DNA of 64,000 bases. Origin: Streptomyces sp. BHT-5-2 (GTDB lineage Bacteria > Actinomycetota > Actinomycetes > Streptomycetales > Streptomycetaceae). Below, one piece after another: positions 49,045 through 57,408 of this stretch. Position 1 is the stretch's first letter. The number at the start of each line of letters is the position of its first letter. Under the pieces are notes generated by a model. That model had not been told where the DNA came from, searched no databases, and saw nothing but the letters and a program-made list of their open reading frames with translations. Both the position numbers and the translations under genes were made by a program. Where the stretch lies: positions 1,922,001-1,986,000 of the forward strand of contig NZ_CP081497.1 of the NCBI RefSeq assembly GCF_019774615.1. The letters run 5' to 3'.

Positions 49045-50970
49045 TCATTGCCCGCGCCGCCCGGCCAGCGCGTCCGCGACGAAGGTGTCCAGCACTCCGT
49101 CCCCGATCACCACCGGGATCCGCTTCCCCTTCATGTCGACGTAGACGTACGACTTCGCCTTCGTCACCAACCCCGGGATGCGCGCCCGCAGTTGCCGGGC
49201 GGTCGCCGTGTCGCCGGACCGGTCCGCCTCGATCAGCCGCAGCGCGTCGCGGGCCGCGACCGCCCAGGCCCGGGTGGCGTCCAGCCACGGCGCGGTCTCC
49301 CGGACGAAGGCGCGCCCGGGGAGCCGGTCGCGCAGCACCCCCGGTGCGTCCCGCAGATCGCGCAGCACCGCGTCCAGCCGCCGGGCGTCGCCGCCCCGGC
49401 GGAACCGTTCGAGGGCCGCGGAGAGTTCGGGCGCCTGCCGCGGGTTGATCGCCGAGGTGTAGTTGACGTCCGCGAAGGCCCGCAGGGCGCGGGCGGCCCG
49501 GGCGTCGCCGCCGGCCAGTTCGTCGATGGCGATGCTCCAGGAGGCCCGCGCGTCGTACGCCCGGTCGTTCCAGCTGTAGTCGGCGACGGTGGCCAGGGCC
49601 AGCTTGGACGCGGCCGGCTGGATCATCGGGTTCGCGGTGATGCCGGCCAGCCGCTCCGGCACCCCGGGCTCCCGCGCGTTGTACGGGGCGAGCATCAGCC
49701 GCTTGCTGACGTAGTCGTTGACCGGGTAGTTGTCCCAGAGCAGGATCGGGTGCCCGTAGAGATTCCGGGCCTGCCGGGCCTGGTCGGCGCTCATGGTCGG
49801 CGCGATCACGCCCACGCCCGTCCACTCCACCAGTACGTTGGCGTCCAGCTTGGCGGCGAGTGCCGCCTTGTAGGGCGTCGCCTTGAGGTCGGAGTACTCG
49901 GTGGGCACCATCTGCAGCGGCCGGGCCCCGGGGTGGCGGGCGATGAACTCCCGGTTGACGTGGTCGAGCAGCTGCGCCTGCGCGGTCCCGGCCGCACCGC
50001 CGCCGGTCCCGAACCGCTCCCTGTCCGCCGCGCAGTTCCACTTGGTGTAGCTGATGTCGTCCAGCGGCACCGCGAAGGTCCGCACCCCGATGTCCCACAG
50101 CGTCTGGAACTTCGCGGTCAGCGCCCGGACGTCGGAGGCCGAGCTGTAGCAGACGGACAGCCCGGGGGAGAGGGCGTAGGTGAACTCCACGTGCCGGGCC
50201 CGGGCCCGGTCCACCAGCTCCTTGATCTGGTCCAGCCGGTCCGCCGGGTAGGGGTCGCGCCACTTCTCCCTGAGATAGGCGTCGTCCTTGGGGGAGTAGA
50301 CGTAGATGTTCATCTTGTGCCGGGCCGCGAAGTCCAGCTGGTCGAGGCGGGCGGCGTGCGACCACGGCGTGCCGTAGAAGCCCTCGACCACACCGCGCAA
50401 GGGGGTTGCCGGCCAGTCCCGTACGACGGTGCCGGGCACTCGGGCGCCGGGACGGTCGCGGTGCGGCAGCAGTTGGCCGAGCGTCTGGGCGGCGTAGTAC
50501 GTGCCGGTGGCGTCCTTGCCGGCCAGCGCGATCCGGCCACGGGCCACGGCCAGTGTGTAGCCCTCCGCGGGGAGCCCGGCGGTGCCGCGCGCCCCGAGCC
50601 CGGCCAGGGTGCGGTCGGCGGCCGGCCCGTCCACGTAGACGGACAGCCGCCCGCCACCGGGGGCGGCGCGTGCGGTCCGTACGACGTGCTGTGCGCCGGC
50701 GTCCTTCAGGGCCCTGGTCACCAGCGCCAGCGCCGGGGCGTCGGTTCCCGGCCCGGCGACCAGGGTCACGGTCCGGGTGATCGTGAGGTGGTCGGAGCGG
50801 TCGTGGACGGACTGCGGGGCGGGGGAGAGGGAGGCGACGGCCGGCCGGGTCCGGTCGCCGCCGGGCCCATGGGCCGGCGCGGCGCCGGACGGCCCCGCCG
50901 GGCCCGCCAGCGGGATCACGGCGAGGGCCACGGCGAGGCCGCCGGCGGCCGTGGTGCGCGTACGGTGCAT
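49045..50970 (-). CDS. Secreted GH84 beta-N-acetylglucosaminidase (hyaluronidase-like)
   Basis: A 641-residue exported glycosidase. A signal peptide (about residues 1-31) precedes a GH20b-like N-terminal domain and the GH84 TIM barrel starting near 'LRGVVEGFYGTPWSHAARLDQL'. The catalytic pair is D304-D305 in VPLDDISYTKWN. 'NVLVEWTGVGVIAP' and 'ILLWDNYPVNDY' are further GH84 barrel signatures. A helical C-terminal region follows. Substrate-assisted hydrolysis of terminal GlcNAc is expected. Together with the chitosanase it points to amino-sugar polymer use. The ATG at 50970 follows GAGGAGG. Confidence 0.9.
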   Translation of the reverse strand: MHRTRTTAAGGLAVALAVIPLAGPAGPSGAAPAHGPGGDRTRPAVASLSPAPQSVHDRSDHLTITRTVTLVAGPGTDAPALALVTRALKDAGAQHVVRTARAAPGGGRLSVYVDGPAADRTLAGLGARGTAGLPAEGYTLAVARGRIALAGKDATGTYYAAQTLGQLLPHRDRPGARVPGTVVRDWPATPLRGVVEGFYGTPWSHAARLDQLDFAARHKMNIYVYSPKDDAYLREKWRDPYPADRLDQIKELVDRARARHVEFTYALSPGLSVCYSSASDVRALTAKFQTLWDIGVRTFAVPLDDISYTKWNCAADRERFGTGGGAAGTAQAQLLDHVNREFIARHPGARPLQMVPTEYSDLKATPYKAALAAKLDANVLVEWTGVGVIAPTMSADQARQARNLYGHPILLWDNYPVNDYVSKRLMLAPYNAREPGVPERLAGITANPMIQPAASKLALATVADYSWNDRAYDARASWSIAIDELAGGDARAARALRAFADVNYTSAINPRQAPELSAALERFRRGGDARRLDAVLRDLRDAPGVLRDRLPGRAFVRETAPWLDATRAWAVAARDALRLIEADRSGDTATARQLRARIPGLVTKAKSYVYVDMKGKRIPVVIGDGVLDTFVADALAGRRGQ

Positions 50971-51122
50971 CCTTCGGTCCTCCTCGGTGCAGCGAGGTTC
51001 ACGGACGAGTCTGGAGCGTGCGTCGCGCCGAGAGCGCGCGGCCGGGCGCGCGTCGGGCACGGTGCGGCAGCAGGGTTCACCCGATCGCCGGGCCGGGGCA
51101 AGGGGGCCGGGGTGCCCGGTCC

Positions 51123-51314
51123 CTATCGGGACTTGGCGAGGACCACCAGCAGGCTCATGAAAGCCAGCAGCGCGTGGGTGGCCACGACGTAGATGAAGAC
51201 CCGTACGTACATGCCGCGCGGTGGCTTGTTCTCGACGTAGCGGCGGGAGGTCGGGGCGTCGGGCGCGCCGCCGGCCTCGGGAGTGGACGGGGCGGGGGTG
51301 GTGTGGTCGGGCAC
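51123..51314 (-). CDS. Small single-span membrane protein (DUF6126-like)
   Basis: A 63-residue protein: about 25 disordered Pro/Ala/Thr residues, 'RRYVENKPPRGMYVRVFIYV', then one membrane helix ending LLVVLAKSR. I recall this arrangement as DUF6126, typically next to an XRE-cupin regulator gene as here. The GTG at 51314 has AAGGA upstream. Function unknown; it is probably cotranscribed with the regulator. Confidence 0.65.
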   Translation of the reverse strand: MPDHTTPAPSTPEAGGAPDAPTSRRYVENKPPRGMYVRVFIYVVATHALLAFMSLLVVLAKSR

Positions 51315-51381
51315 GGCGGACGGTCCTTCCCTTCCGGAACGGTGGACGGGGCGGCGGCTGGCGGACGGTCGACGGCGCGGT

Positions 51382-52011
51382 TCAGCCCGGGCGGCGGTGC
51401 GCGGCGCGGTCGCCCAGGCACAGCTCGGCGGCGCCGCTCTGCAGCAGCGTGTGCACGAACAGCAGCTCCGCGCCGCCGCGCGAGACGGCCGCCAGCCGGT
51501 GCGGGACGAGCGAGTCGAAGTGCGCGGCGTCCCCCGGCTCCAGTACGTGCACCGCCTCGCCGAGGGTGAGCCGCAGCCGCCCGGTGAGGACGTAGAGCCA
51601 CTCCTCGCCGGGGTGCACCCGCACCAGATCGCCCTGCGCCCGCTGCGGTACGTGCACCCGCAGCGCCTGCATGGCGCGTCCGGCCCCGCCGACGGTCCGG
51701 TACGTCCAGCCGCCGGCCTCCGAGGGCTCGGCGCGGCCGGCCCGCACGATCGGATCGCGCTCCGGGGCGGTCTCGCCGAGCAGGTCGGATACCGTGGTGC
51801 CGTACGTACGGGCCAGGGCCAGCAGCATCGGGAGCGACGGCTGCCGCTGACCGGTCTCCAGCCGCGACAGGTGCGCGGGGGACAGCCCCACCCGCCGGGC
51901 CGCGGTCTCCAGCGTCAGCCCGCTGCGCCGCCGCAGCTCGCGCAGGCGCGGGGCCACGGTGGTCAGCTCCTCGGGGGCGGAGCCGGAGGGCGGATCGGGC
52001 AACTCGGTCAT
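51382..52011 (-). CDS. XRE-family regulator with cupin domain
   Basis: A 209-residue regulator. The N-terminal HTH_XRE is 'LRELRRRSGLTLETAARRVGLSPAHLSRLETGQRQPS'. The C-terminal cupin (about 100-195) has 'RVHPGEEWLYVLTGRLRLTLGEAVHVLEPGDAAHFDS'. Such proteins sense small molecules in amine or polyamine and stress pathways. The ATG at 52011 begins the homology. AGGCAAAA half-sites just upstream are the likely autoregulatory operator. The small membrane protein gene follows on the same strand. Confidence 0.88.
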   Translation of the reverse strand: MTELPDPPSGSAPEELTTVAPRLRELRRRSGLTLETAARRVGLSPAHLSRLETGQRQPSLPMLLALARTYGTTVSDLLGETAPERDPIVRAGRAEPSEAGGWTYRTVGGAGRAMQALRVHVPQRAQGDLVRVHPGEEWLYVLTGRLRLTLGEAVHVLEPGDAAHFDSLVPHRLAAVSRGGAELLFVHTLLQSGAAELCLGDRAAHRRPG

Positions 52012-52040
52012 GTCACCGGTATAGCCAGCCTTCACCTCTG

Positions 52041-52068
52041 AGGCAAAAGTTTTGCCTGAGAGGCAAAA
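52041..52068 (-). promoter_or_regulatory. XRE-cupin operator with three half-sites
   Basis: AGGCAAAA-G-TTTTGCCT (52041-52057) is a perfect 17-base palindrome. A third direct half-site AGGCAAAA follows at 52061-52068. The centre is 38 bases before the regulator start codon. Confidence 0.7.
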
Positions 52069-52182
52069 AAGCCCGCCGCCCGGAGAGGCGGGCGGGGCGG
52101 GGGCATTTCGGATGTTTGCGCCGACCGTGCGCGTCCCGTGTGAACTCCCGGGAAACATCGGGCTCTTGGGATTGACAGGGGC

Positions 52183-52641
52183 ATGTCTACGCGCGTCATG
52201 CTGATGCGCATGAGAATCCCCCCACGGATGACCAGAATCGGCGCTGCCGGCGCCCTCGTTTCGACCCTCCTCCTCGGTGGCACGGCGGTCGCCGCGACCC
52301 CGGCCGCCACGGCGCACCCGGCCGCGGTGCGCACCGCGACCGTCCATGTGACGTCGGTCGGCAGCGTCTGCTACTCCAAGCTGCCGTCCCAGGCCCACGA
52401 CACCCTCGCCCTGATCGACAAGGGCGGCCCCTTCCCGTATCCGAAGGACGGCACCGTCTTCGACAACCGCGAAGGCGTCCTGCCGTCCCAGGGCACCGGC
52501 TACTACCACGAGTACACCGTGGTCACGCCGGGCTCGCCGGACCGCGGTGCCCGACGCATCGTCACCGGTGAGAAGCAGAAGGAGGACTACTACACCGCCG
52601 ACCACTACGCGACCTTCAACCTCGTCGACTTCGGCTGCTGA
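52183..52641 (+). CDS. Secreted guanyl-specific ribonuclease (RNase Sa type)
   Basis: A 152-residue exported ribonuclease cutting RNA after G. A signal peptide occupies about residues 1-45. The mature domain aligns closely with RNase Sa of Streptomyces aureofaciens: disulphide Cys 63 and 152, catalytic E110 (YYHEYTV), R125 (RRIV) and H141 (DHYATF). Several in-frame ATGs (52183, 52198, 52228) could start it. I give the longest, preceded by AGGGG. No barstar-like inhibitor gene is adjacent, as expected for exported RNase Sa. Confidence 0.9.
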   Translation: MSTRVMLMRMRIPPRMTRIGAAGALVSTLLLGGTAVAATPAATAHPAAVRTATVHVTSVGSVCYSKLPSQAHDTLALIDKGGPFPYPKDGTVFDNREGVLPSQGTGYYHEYTVVTPGSPDRGARRIVTGEKQKEDYYTADHYATFNLVDFGC

Positions 52642-52676
52642 GGCCGGCGCACGACACCACCGCACGAGCGGTACAC

Positions 52677-52712
52677 ACGGCGGCCGGGGTGCCCACGCAC
52701 CCCGGCCGCCGT
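52677..52712 (+). terminator. Terminator of the ribonuclease gene
   Basis: ACGGCGGCCGGGGTGC (52677-52692) and GCACCCCGGCCGCCGT (52697-52712) form a perfect 16 bp stem with a CCAC loop, followed by TGTG. The remaining 270 bases to the aldolase gene hold no gene I can support. Confidence 0.8.
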
Positions 52713-52982
52713 TGTGCTCCCCCGGACACCGCGGTCCCGCCGGCCACTTCCCCCTCTCCTCCGCCCATTCTCGGCAGAAGGGGCGCACAGGGGCGCACCC
52801 CGAGAGAGGATTGTCGGTGGTTGGCGGTAGCGTTTCGGCAGAAACGAGGAATGGGCGGGCATCGGCGGCAAACGGGCCATGAGCGGTCGGCCGGCGCTGC
52901 GCGTCCCCGGACAGTGCTGGGTCAGTCGTGAGCCGCGCCCCCGCGGCGAGGCGTCGGAGAAGAAGAAGGGCGGCGAACTGCC

Positions 52983-53648
52983 GTGTATCGCTGGGAGATC
53001 ACCCGGGCCGCACTGGCGCAGCGCGTTTTCGCCATCGTCCGCAGCAGGACCTACGACGAGGCGAGCGCCACCGCCGACACCCTGCTGTCGGCGGGCATCA
53101 CGAGCCTGGAGATATCCCTGACCACACCGTTCGCCCTGGAGGCGGTCACCACCCTCTCCCGCGAACTCGGCGACGACGCGGTCATCGGCGCCGGCACCGT
53201 CCTTGATGCCGCATCGGCCCGGATGGCGGTCGACGCCGGCGCCCGCTATCTGGTCTCCCCGAGCCTGGACGCCGAGGTCATCCGCACCGGCCACCGCTAC
53301 GGCGTCCCCGTCTTCGCCGGCGTCTCCACGCCCACCGAGATCGTGCGGGGCCTGGAGCTCGGCGCGGACGCCCTCAAGCTCTTCCCCGCCGCCGGCCACC
53401 ACCCGTCCTGGGTCGCCGACGTCAGAGCCGCCCTGCCGCAGGCGCCGCTGGTGCCGACCGGCGGCGTGACGCCCGAGACCGCGCCGGAGTGGATAGCGGC
53501 CGGCGCCGTCGCGGTCGGCATGGGCGCGGCCCTCTCGGAGGGCGACCGCGAGACAGTGGCCAAGCGCGCCGCGGTCCTGCTCGCCCGGCTCGCCGACGCG
53601 GTGCCGCAGCCGGGCGAGGCCGGCCCGACGGACCCGTACGGCGGCTGA
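52983..53648 (+). CDS. eda: KDPG/KHG aldolase
   Basis: A 221-residue class I aldolase splitting 2-keto-3-deoxy-6-phosphogluconate (or 4-hydroxy-2-oxoglutarate). The catalytic Glu is E43 in SLEISLTTPF and the Schiff-base lysine K132 in DALKLFPAA. 'GAGTVLDAASARMAVDAGARYLVSPSLD' and 'LVPTGGVTPET' complete the barrel phosphate sites. The start is the GTG at 52983, with only a weak ribosome site. No edd or KDG kinase gene is adjacent, so the pathway context is unclear. Confidence 0.88.
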   Translation: MYRWEITRAALAQRVFAIVRSRTYDEASATADTLLSAGITSLEISLTTPFALEAVTTLSRELGDDAVIGAGTVLDAASARMAVDAGARYLVSPSLDAEVIRTGHRYGVPVFAGVSTPTEIVRGLELGADALKLFPAAGHHPSWVADVRAALPQAPLVPTGGVTPETAPEWIAAGAVAVGMGAALSEGDRETVAKRAAVLLARLADAVPQPGEAGPTDPYGG

Positions 53649-53758
53649 CAGGCCGGCCCCTCGGCCGACGCCGTCCACGGGCCGGGCGGGGGCTTCACCG
53701 GGCGGCCGGGCTCTGCCACCCTGAGCGCTTCGGCCACCTGATCAGGAGTCAGCCCACG

Positions 53759-54601
53759 ATGAAGCGCGCTGCGATCCTCCCCGCACTCGCCTGCCTGCTC
53801 GCCGTCACCGCCGCGGCCCCGGCGGCCTCGCACGCCTCCGCCCGGTCCACCGGCCCCGCCACCGCGGCCACCGCCCAGCGGGACCGGCGGCCGGCCACGC
53901 TCCTGGACGCCGTCCCGCAGCGCGGCGTGCTGCGGGTCTGCACCACCGGCGACTACCGCCCCTTCAGCTACCGCGACCCCGCCACCGGCGGCTACCGCGG
54001 CGTGGACATCGACATGGCCCGGGACCTCGCCAAGAGCCTGGACGCCAGGCCCCGTTACGTCCCGACGACCTGGTCCGGACTGGTCGGCGACCTGACCGCC
54101 GGCCGCTGCGACATCGGCGTGGGCGGCGTCTCGATCACGCTGGCCCGCGCCCGCTCGGTCTACTTCAGCGAGCCGACCCGCACCGACGGCAAGACCCCCA
54201 TCGTCCGCTGTGCGGACCAGGAGAAGTACCAGACCCTGGCGCAGATCGACCGCCCCGGCACCCGGGTCGTCGTCAACCCGGGCGGTACCAACGAGCAGTT
54301 CGCGCGCGCCCACATCAAGCGGGCCACCCTCACCGTCCACCCGGACAACACCACGATCTTCGACGAGATCATCGCCGGCCGTGCGGACGTGATGATGACC
54401 GACGCCAGCGAGACCCGCTACCAGGCCAGGATCCATCCCGAGCTGTGCGCGGTCCACCCCGACCGGCCGTTCACCTTCTCCGAGAAGGCGTACGCGCTGC
54501 CCCGCGGCGACGACCAGTTCAAGGCGTATGTGGACCAGTGGGTCCACCTCGCCACCCACGACGGCACCTACCGGAAGTACGAGGACGCCTGGATGAAGTA
54601 G
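53759..54601 (+). CDS. Exported cyclohexadienyl-dehydratase-like solute-binding protein
   Basis: A 280-residue exported protein of the periplasmic-binding type II fold. A signal peptide (about 1-28) is followed by 'LRVCTTGDYRPFSYRDPATGGYRGVDIDMARDLAKSL'. GGTNEQFAR and NTTIFDEI (E203) are features of PheC-type cyclohexadienyl/arogenate dehydratases rather than plain amino-acid binding proteins. No lipobox or ABC partner gene is present, supporting an enzyme. The activity is inferred. The ATG at 53759 has AGGAG 11 bases upstream. Confidence 0.7.
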   Translation: MKRAAILPALACLLAVTAAAPAASHASARSTGPATAATAQRDRRPATLLDAVPQRGVLRVCTTGDYRPFSYRDPATGGYRGVDIDMARDLAKSLDARPRYVPTTWSGLVGDLTAGRCDIGVGGVSITLARARSVYFSEPTRTDGKTPIVRCADQEKYQTLAQIDRPGTRVVVNPGGTNEQFARAHIKRATLTVHPDNTTIFDEIIAGRADVMMTDASETRYQARIHPELCAVHPDRPFTFSEKAYALPRGDDQFKAYVDQWVHLATHDGTYRKYEDAWMK

Positions 54602-54629
54602 GCCGGCCGCGCGCGGGGGCGCCGGGGCT

Positions 54630-55010
54630 TCAGTCCTCCGCCGGCCGGCGGTGGCCCAGGACGTTGACCACCCGTCCGTCCGGGTCCTCGGCGAAGAAGC
54701 GGCGCACTCCCCACTCCTCGTCGCGCAGCGGGTGCACGATCCGCGCGTCGGCGGCCCGGACCGCCGCGTACGCCGCGTCCACGTCCTCGACCTCGATGCT
54801 CAGATCGGGGGCGACCGGCGCGGTCGCGTCGTGCGTCATGAAGGTGAGCTGCGCGGTGGGGTTCGCGGGGGAGGCCAGCGTCATCACCCAGCCGTGGTTC
54901 ATGACCTCCTCGAAGCCCAGCAGCCCGTAGAAGGCGCGGTGGCCGGCCAGCGCCTCGGGGGCGCCGTCGGGGGCGATGTGGAGATCGGGGACGACGCGAC
55001 GTACGGACAC
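54630..55010 (-). CDS. VOC (glyoxalase/bleomycin-resistance) family protein
   Basis: A 126-residue vicinal-oxygen-chelate protein with two beta-alpha-beta modules ('HRAFYGLLGFEEV' and 'DVDAAYAAVRAADARIVHPLRDEEWGVRRFFAEDPDGRVVNVL'). The metal-ligand Glu/His pattern is partly retained. Substrate unknown. The GTG at 55010 has AAGGAG at ideal spacing. Confidence 0.85.
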   Translation of the reverse strand: MSVRRVVPDLHIAPDGAPEALAGHRAFYGLLGFEEVMNHGWVMTLASPANPTAQLTFMTHDATAPVAPDLSIEVEDVDAAYAAVRAADARIVHPLRDEEWGVRRFFAEDPDGRVVNVLGHRRPAED

Positions 55011-55406
55011 GGAAGCTCCTTGGCTCCTCGGCGGGCCGGGCCCGGCGGCGGACCGGTTGACGGGATGTTACGTGCCGGACCGGTCGGGGCGGGCCGATTC
55101 GGCACCAACTACCGTGGACCGGCCCCGGGTTGGGGTGGGCGCCCCGGAGTCTCCCCCGTCGTCTCCCGGGTGACGCGGCGGCCGTACGGGCGTCCAGGCC
55201 GGTGTCTGTGCCGGCGTCCCGAGCGGTGTCCCAACCGGCGTCCATACGGGCGGACGCGTCCCGACGACGGTGACCGCCGGCCCCCGACCGGCCAGGTATC
55301 CGGCCAGATGCCCCACACCACCGCACCACCGCCCCATCACCGGCCCAGCGCACGCCCCTCCCCTCCCCGTCCCTCCCTTCCCGCCCGCCCGACAGGAGCA
55401 GCCCCC
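55011..55406. other. Intergenic region with imperfect short repeats
   Basis: No gene is supported. At about 55185-55260 there are five or six degenerate repeats spaced 12-16 bases apart around GGCGTCC / GGTGTCC (for example GCCGGTGTC, GCCGGCGTC, GCGGTGTC, CCGGCGTC). They could be slippage products or a binding array. The promoter of the SDR gene should be here. Confidence 0.4.
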
Positions 55407-56156
55407 ATGCCGTCCCCCACCGACTCTCCCGAGTTTCCGGACTCTCCCACCGCGCCGCTCGCCCTCGTCACCGGTGCCACCCGCGGCATCGGCCGCGAGG
55501 TGTGCCGCCAACTGGCCGCGTGCGGCCACACCGTGCTGCTCACCGGGCGCGACGAGGACGCCGCCGGGCGCGTGGCCGAGGAACTGCGCGCCGGGGCGCG
55601 GCCCGGTACCGCGGACATCCGGCCGCTCCAGCTGGACGTCACCGACGACCGCGGCGTGGCGCGCGCCGCGGCCCGGGTCGCCGACACCTTCGGCCGGCTG
55701 GACGTCCTGGTCAACAACGCGGCCATCACCTACGACACCTGGCAGCGAGCCGCCACCGCCGATCTGGCGGTGGTCCGCGAGGCCGCCGAGGCCAATCTCT
55801 ACGGGCCGTGGCGGATGGCCCTCGCCTTCGTGCCGCTGCTGCGCGCCTCGGCGCATCCCCGGCTGGTCAACGTCTCCAGCGAGGCCGGCTCGCTGGCGTC
55901 GATGGGTGGCGGCACCCCCGCCTACGCCGTCACCAAGGCCGCCCTGAACGCGCTGACCAGGATGCTCGCCGCCGAGCTGCGGCCGGACGGGATCCTCGTC
56001 AACGCGGTCTGCCCGGGCTGGGTGGCCACCGACATGGGCGGGGCGGGCGGACGGCCGGTCGCGGAGGGCGCGGCGAGCGTCCTGTACGCGGCGACCCTCC
56101 CCGACGACGGGCCGACCGGCGGCTTCTTCCGCGACGGCCGTCCGCTGCCCTGGTAG
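55407..56156 (+). CDS. Short-chain dehydrogenase/reductase
   Basis: A 249-residue SDR oxidoreductase using NAD(P)H. The cofactor motif is TGATRGIGRE. NNAA is the stabilising motif. The catalytic Ser/Tyr/Lys are in 'VNVSSEAGSLASMGGGTPAYAVTKAALN', and the PGWVATDMG loop follows. It resembles plant-type carbonyl/menthol-like reductases. Substrate unknown. The ATG at 55407 has AGGAG 9 bases upstream. Confidence 0.9.
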   Translation: MPSPTDSPEFPDSPTAPLALVTGATRGIGREVCRQLAACGHTVLLTGRDEDAAGRVAEELRAGARPGTADIRPLQLDVTDDRGVARAAARVADTFGRLDVLVNNAAITYDTWQRAATADLAVVREAAEANLYGPWRMALAFVPLLRASAHPRLVNVSSEAGSLASMGGGTPAYAVTKAALNALTRMLAAELRPDGILVNAVCPGWVATDMGGAGGRPVAEGAASVLYAATLPDDGPTGGFFRDGRPLPW

Positions 56157-56207
56157 TCCCGCGCCCGGCCCGCCGCGTTCTCCGCCCCTCCGGACCCACG
56201 ACCGGCC

Positions 56208-56219
56208 TTGTCCGGACAA
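56208..56219. promoter_or_regulatory. Palindrome upstream of the GntR gene
   Basis: TTGTCCGGACAA is a perfect 12-base palindrome 50 bases before the regulator start. It may be an autoregulatory site, though its sequence differs from the larger dyad before the transporter genes. Confidence 0.4.
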
Positions 56220-56269
56220 TGTGACCTCCGGACTTCCCGTCATCTGTGCGGGCGGATACGCTCGCGAAC

Positions 56270-57043
56270 GTGGGGAAACGCGAGAGAGATGCCGGGGGCG
56301 CCGAGGGCCCCGTCCAGTTCAGCGTGGACCGGAACAGTCCGGTCCCGTTGTATTTCCAGCTGTCGCAGCAGCTGGAGGCCGCGATCGAGCACGGCAGGCT
56401 CGCCCCCGGCAGCCTGCTCGGCAACGAGATCGAACTGGCCGGCCGGCTCGGCCTGTCCCGGCCCACGGTGCGCCAGGCCATCCAGTCGCTGGTCGACAAG
56501 GGCCTGCTGGTCCGTCGCCGCGGCATCGGCACCCAGGTCGTCCACAGCCAGGTCAAGCGCCCCCTGGAGCTCAGCAGCCTCTACGACGACCTGGAAGCGG
56601 CCGGGCAGAAGCCGGCCACCCGGGTCCTGCGGAACACCACCACCGAGGCGGACGCCGAGATCGCCGCCGCGCTGGGGCTCGCCGAGGGCGCGGAGGTCGT
56701 GCTGATCGAGCGGCTGCGGATGACCCACGGCGAGCCGGTCGCCCACCTGCGCAACCACCTCCCCGCCGGGCTGCTGCGGCTGGAGACCGCCGACCTGGAG
56801 CAGACCGGCCTGTACCGCCTGATGCGGGCGGCCGGGATCACCCTGCACAGCGCCCGCCAGGCGGTCGGCGCCCGCGCCGCCTCCGCCGAGGAGGCCGCCC
56901 GGCTCGACGAGCCCGAGGGCGCCCCGCTGCTCACGATGCAGCGCACCACCTTCGACGACACCGGCCGTGCGGTGGAGTTCGGTTCGCACGTCTACCGCGC
57001 GTCCCGCTACGCCTTCGAGTTCCAGCTGCTGGTCAGGCCCTGA
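56270..57043 (+). CDS. GntR/HutC-family regulator of a sugar ABC operon
   Basis: A 257-residue GntR regulator. The wHTH reads 'LYFQLSQQLEAAIEHGRLAPGSLLGNEIELAGRLGLSRPTVRQAIQSLVDKGLLVRRRGIGTQV'. A UTRA ligand domain follows (about 95-245). I prefer the GTG at 56270: a TACGCT -10-like box ends 7 bases before it and no ribosome site is visible, so a leaderless transcript is possible. A GTG eight codons upstream is the alternative. It precedes the ABC/ROK operon on the same strand and probably represses it at the dyad 57094-57109. Confidence 0.85.
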   Translation: MGKRERDAGGAEGPVQFSVDRNSPVPLYFQLSQQLEAAIEHGRLAPGSLLGNEIELAGRLGLSRPTVRQAIQSLVDKGLLVRRRGIGTQVVHSQVKRPLELSSLYDDLEAAGQKPATRVLRNTTTEADAEIAAALGLAEGAEVVLIERLRMTHGEPVAHLRNHLPAGLLRLETADLEQTGLYRLMRAAGITLHSARQAVGARAASAEEAARLDEPEGAPLLTMQRTTFDDTGRAVEFGSHVYRASRYAFEFQLLVRP

Positions 57044-57093
57044 GTCGCCGGGCCGTACGGTGGAGCGGGACCGGAACGCGTCGACCGCTGGTC

Positions 57094-57145
57094 GTCAGAA
57101 TGTTCTGACAAACCATTGACGTGGTTCGGCGGGCGCCGCTAGAAC
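57094..57145 (+). promoter_or_regulatory. Operator and promoter of the sugar ABC operon
   Basis: GTCAGAA-TG-TTCTGAC (57094-57109) is a perfect 7 bp dyad directly upstream of TTGACG (57116-57121). After an 18-base spacer comes TAGAAC (57140-57145). The leader to the lipoprotein gene at 57409 is therefore about 255 bases. It holds only an unconvincing 32-codon frame from 57191. Confidence 0.7.
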
Positions 57146-57408
57146 TCCTCCAGCCGCAATCCGGCGGCGGGGGAGCGAAGGCGGTCCACCATGATCAACG
57201 TCAGCACGGCCCGGCCCGGAAGCAGCCGGTCCGGAACTCTCCGAACATCTGCCGTCCCGCCCGTCCCGGTCGAGGCCGGGACCCCGTGAAACGGTACAGA
57301 ACGCCGGTAACGGATACTTGGAAGGTTGCCCGGTCCGGTAGCCGGCCGGCTCCGCGGCGACACCAGACAGACCCGGGACAGCGACAAGAGCGGGAAAGGC
57401 AAGTCCTC

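Noticed and set aside
52642..52982. Barstar-type inhibitor gene next to the ribonuclease
   Set aside because: No frame in this gap encodes a plausible acidic barstar-like protein.
57191..57289. Thirty-two-codon frame in the leader of the sugar ABC operon
   Set aside because: No recognisable peptide signature; the start has only a weak ribosome site. A leader peptide cannot be proven.
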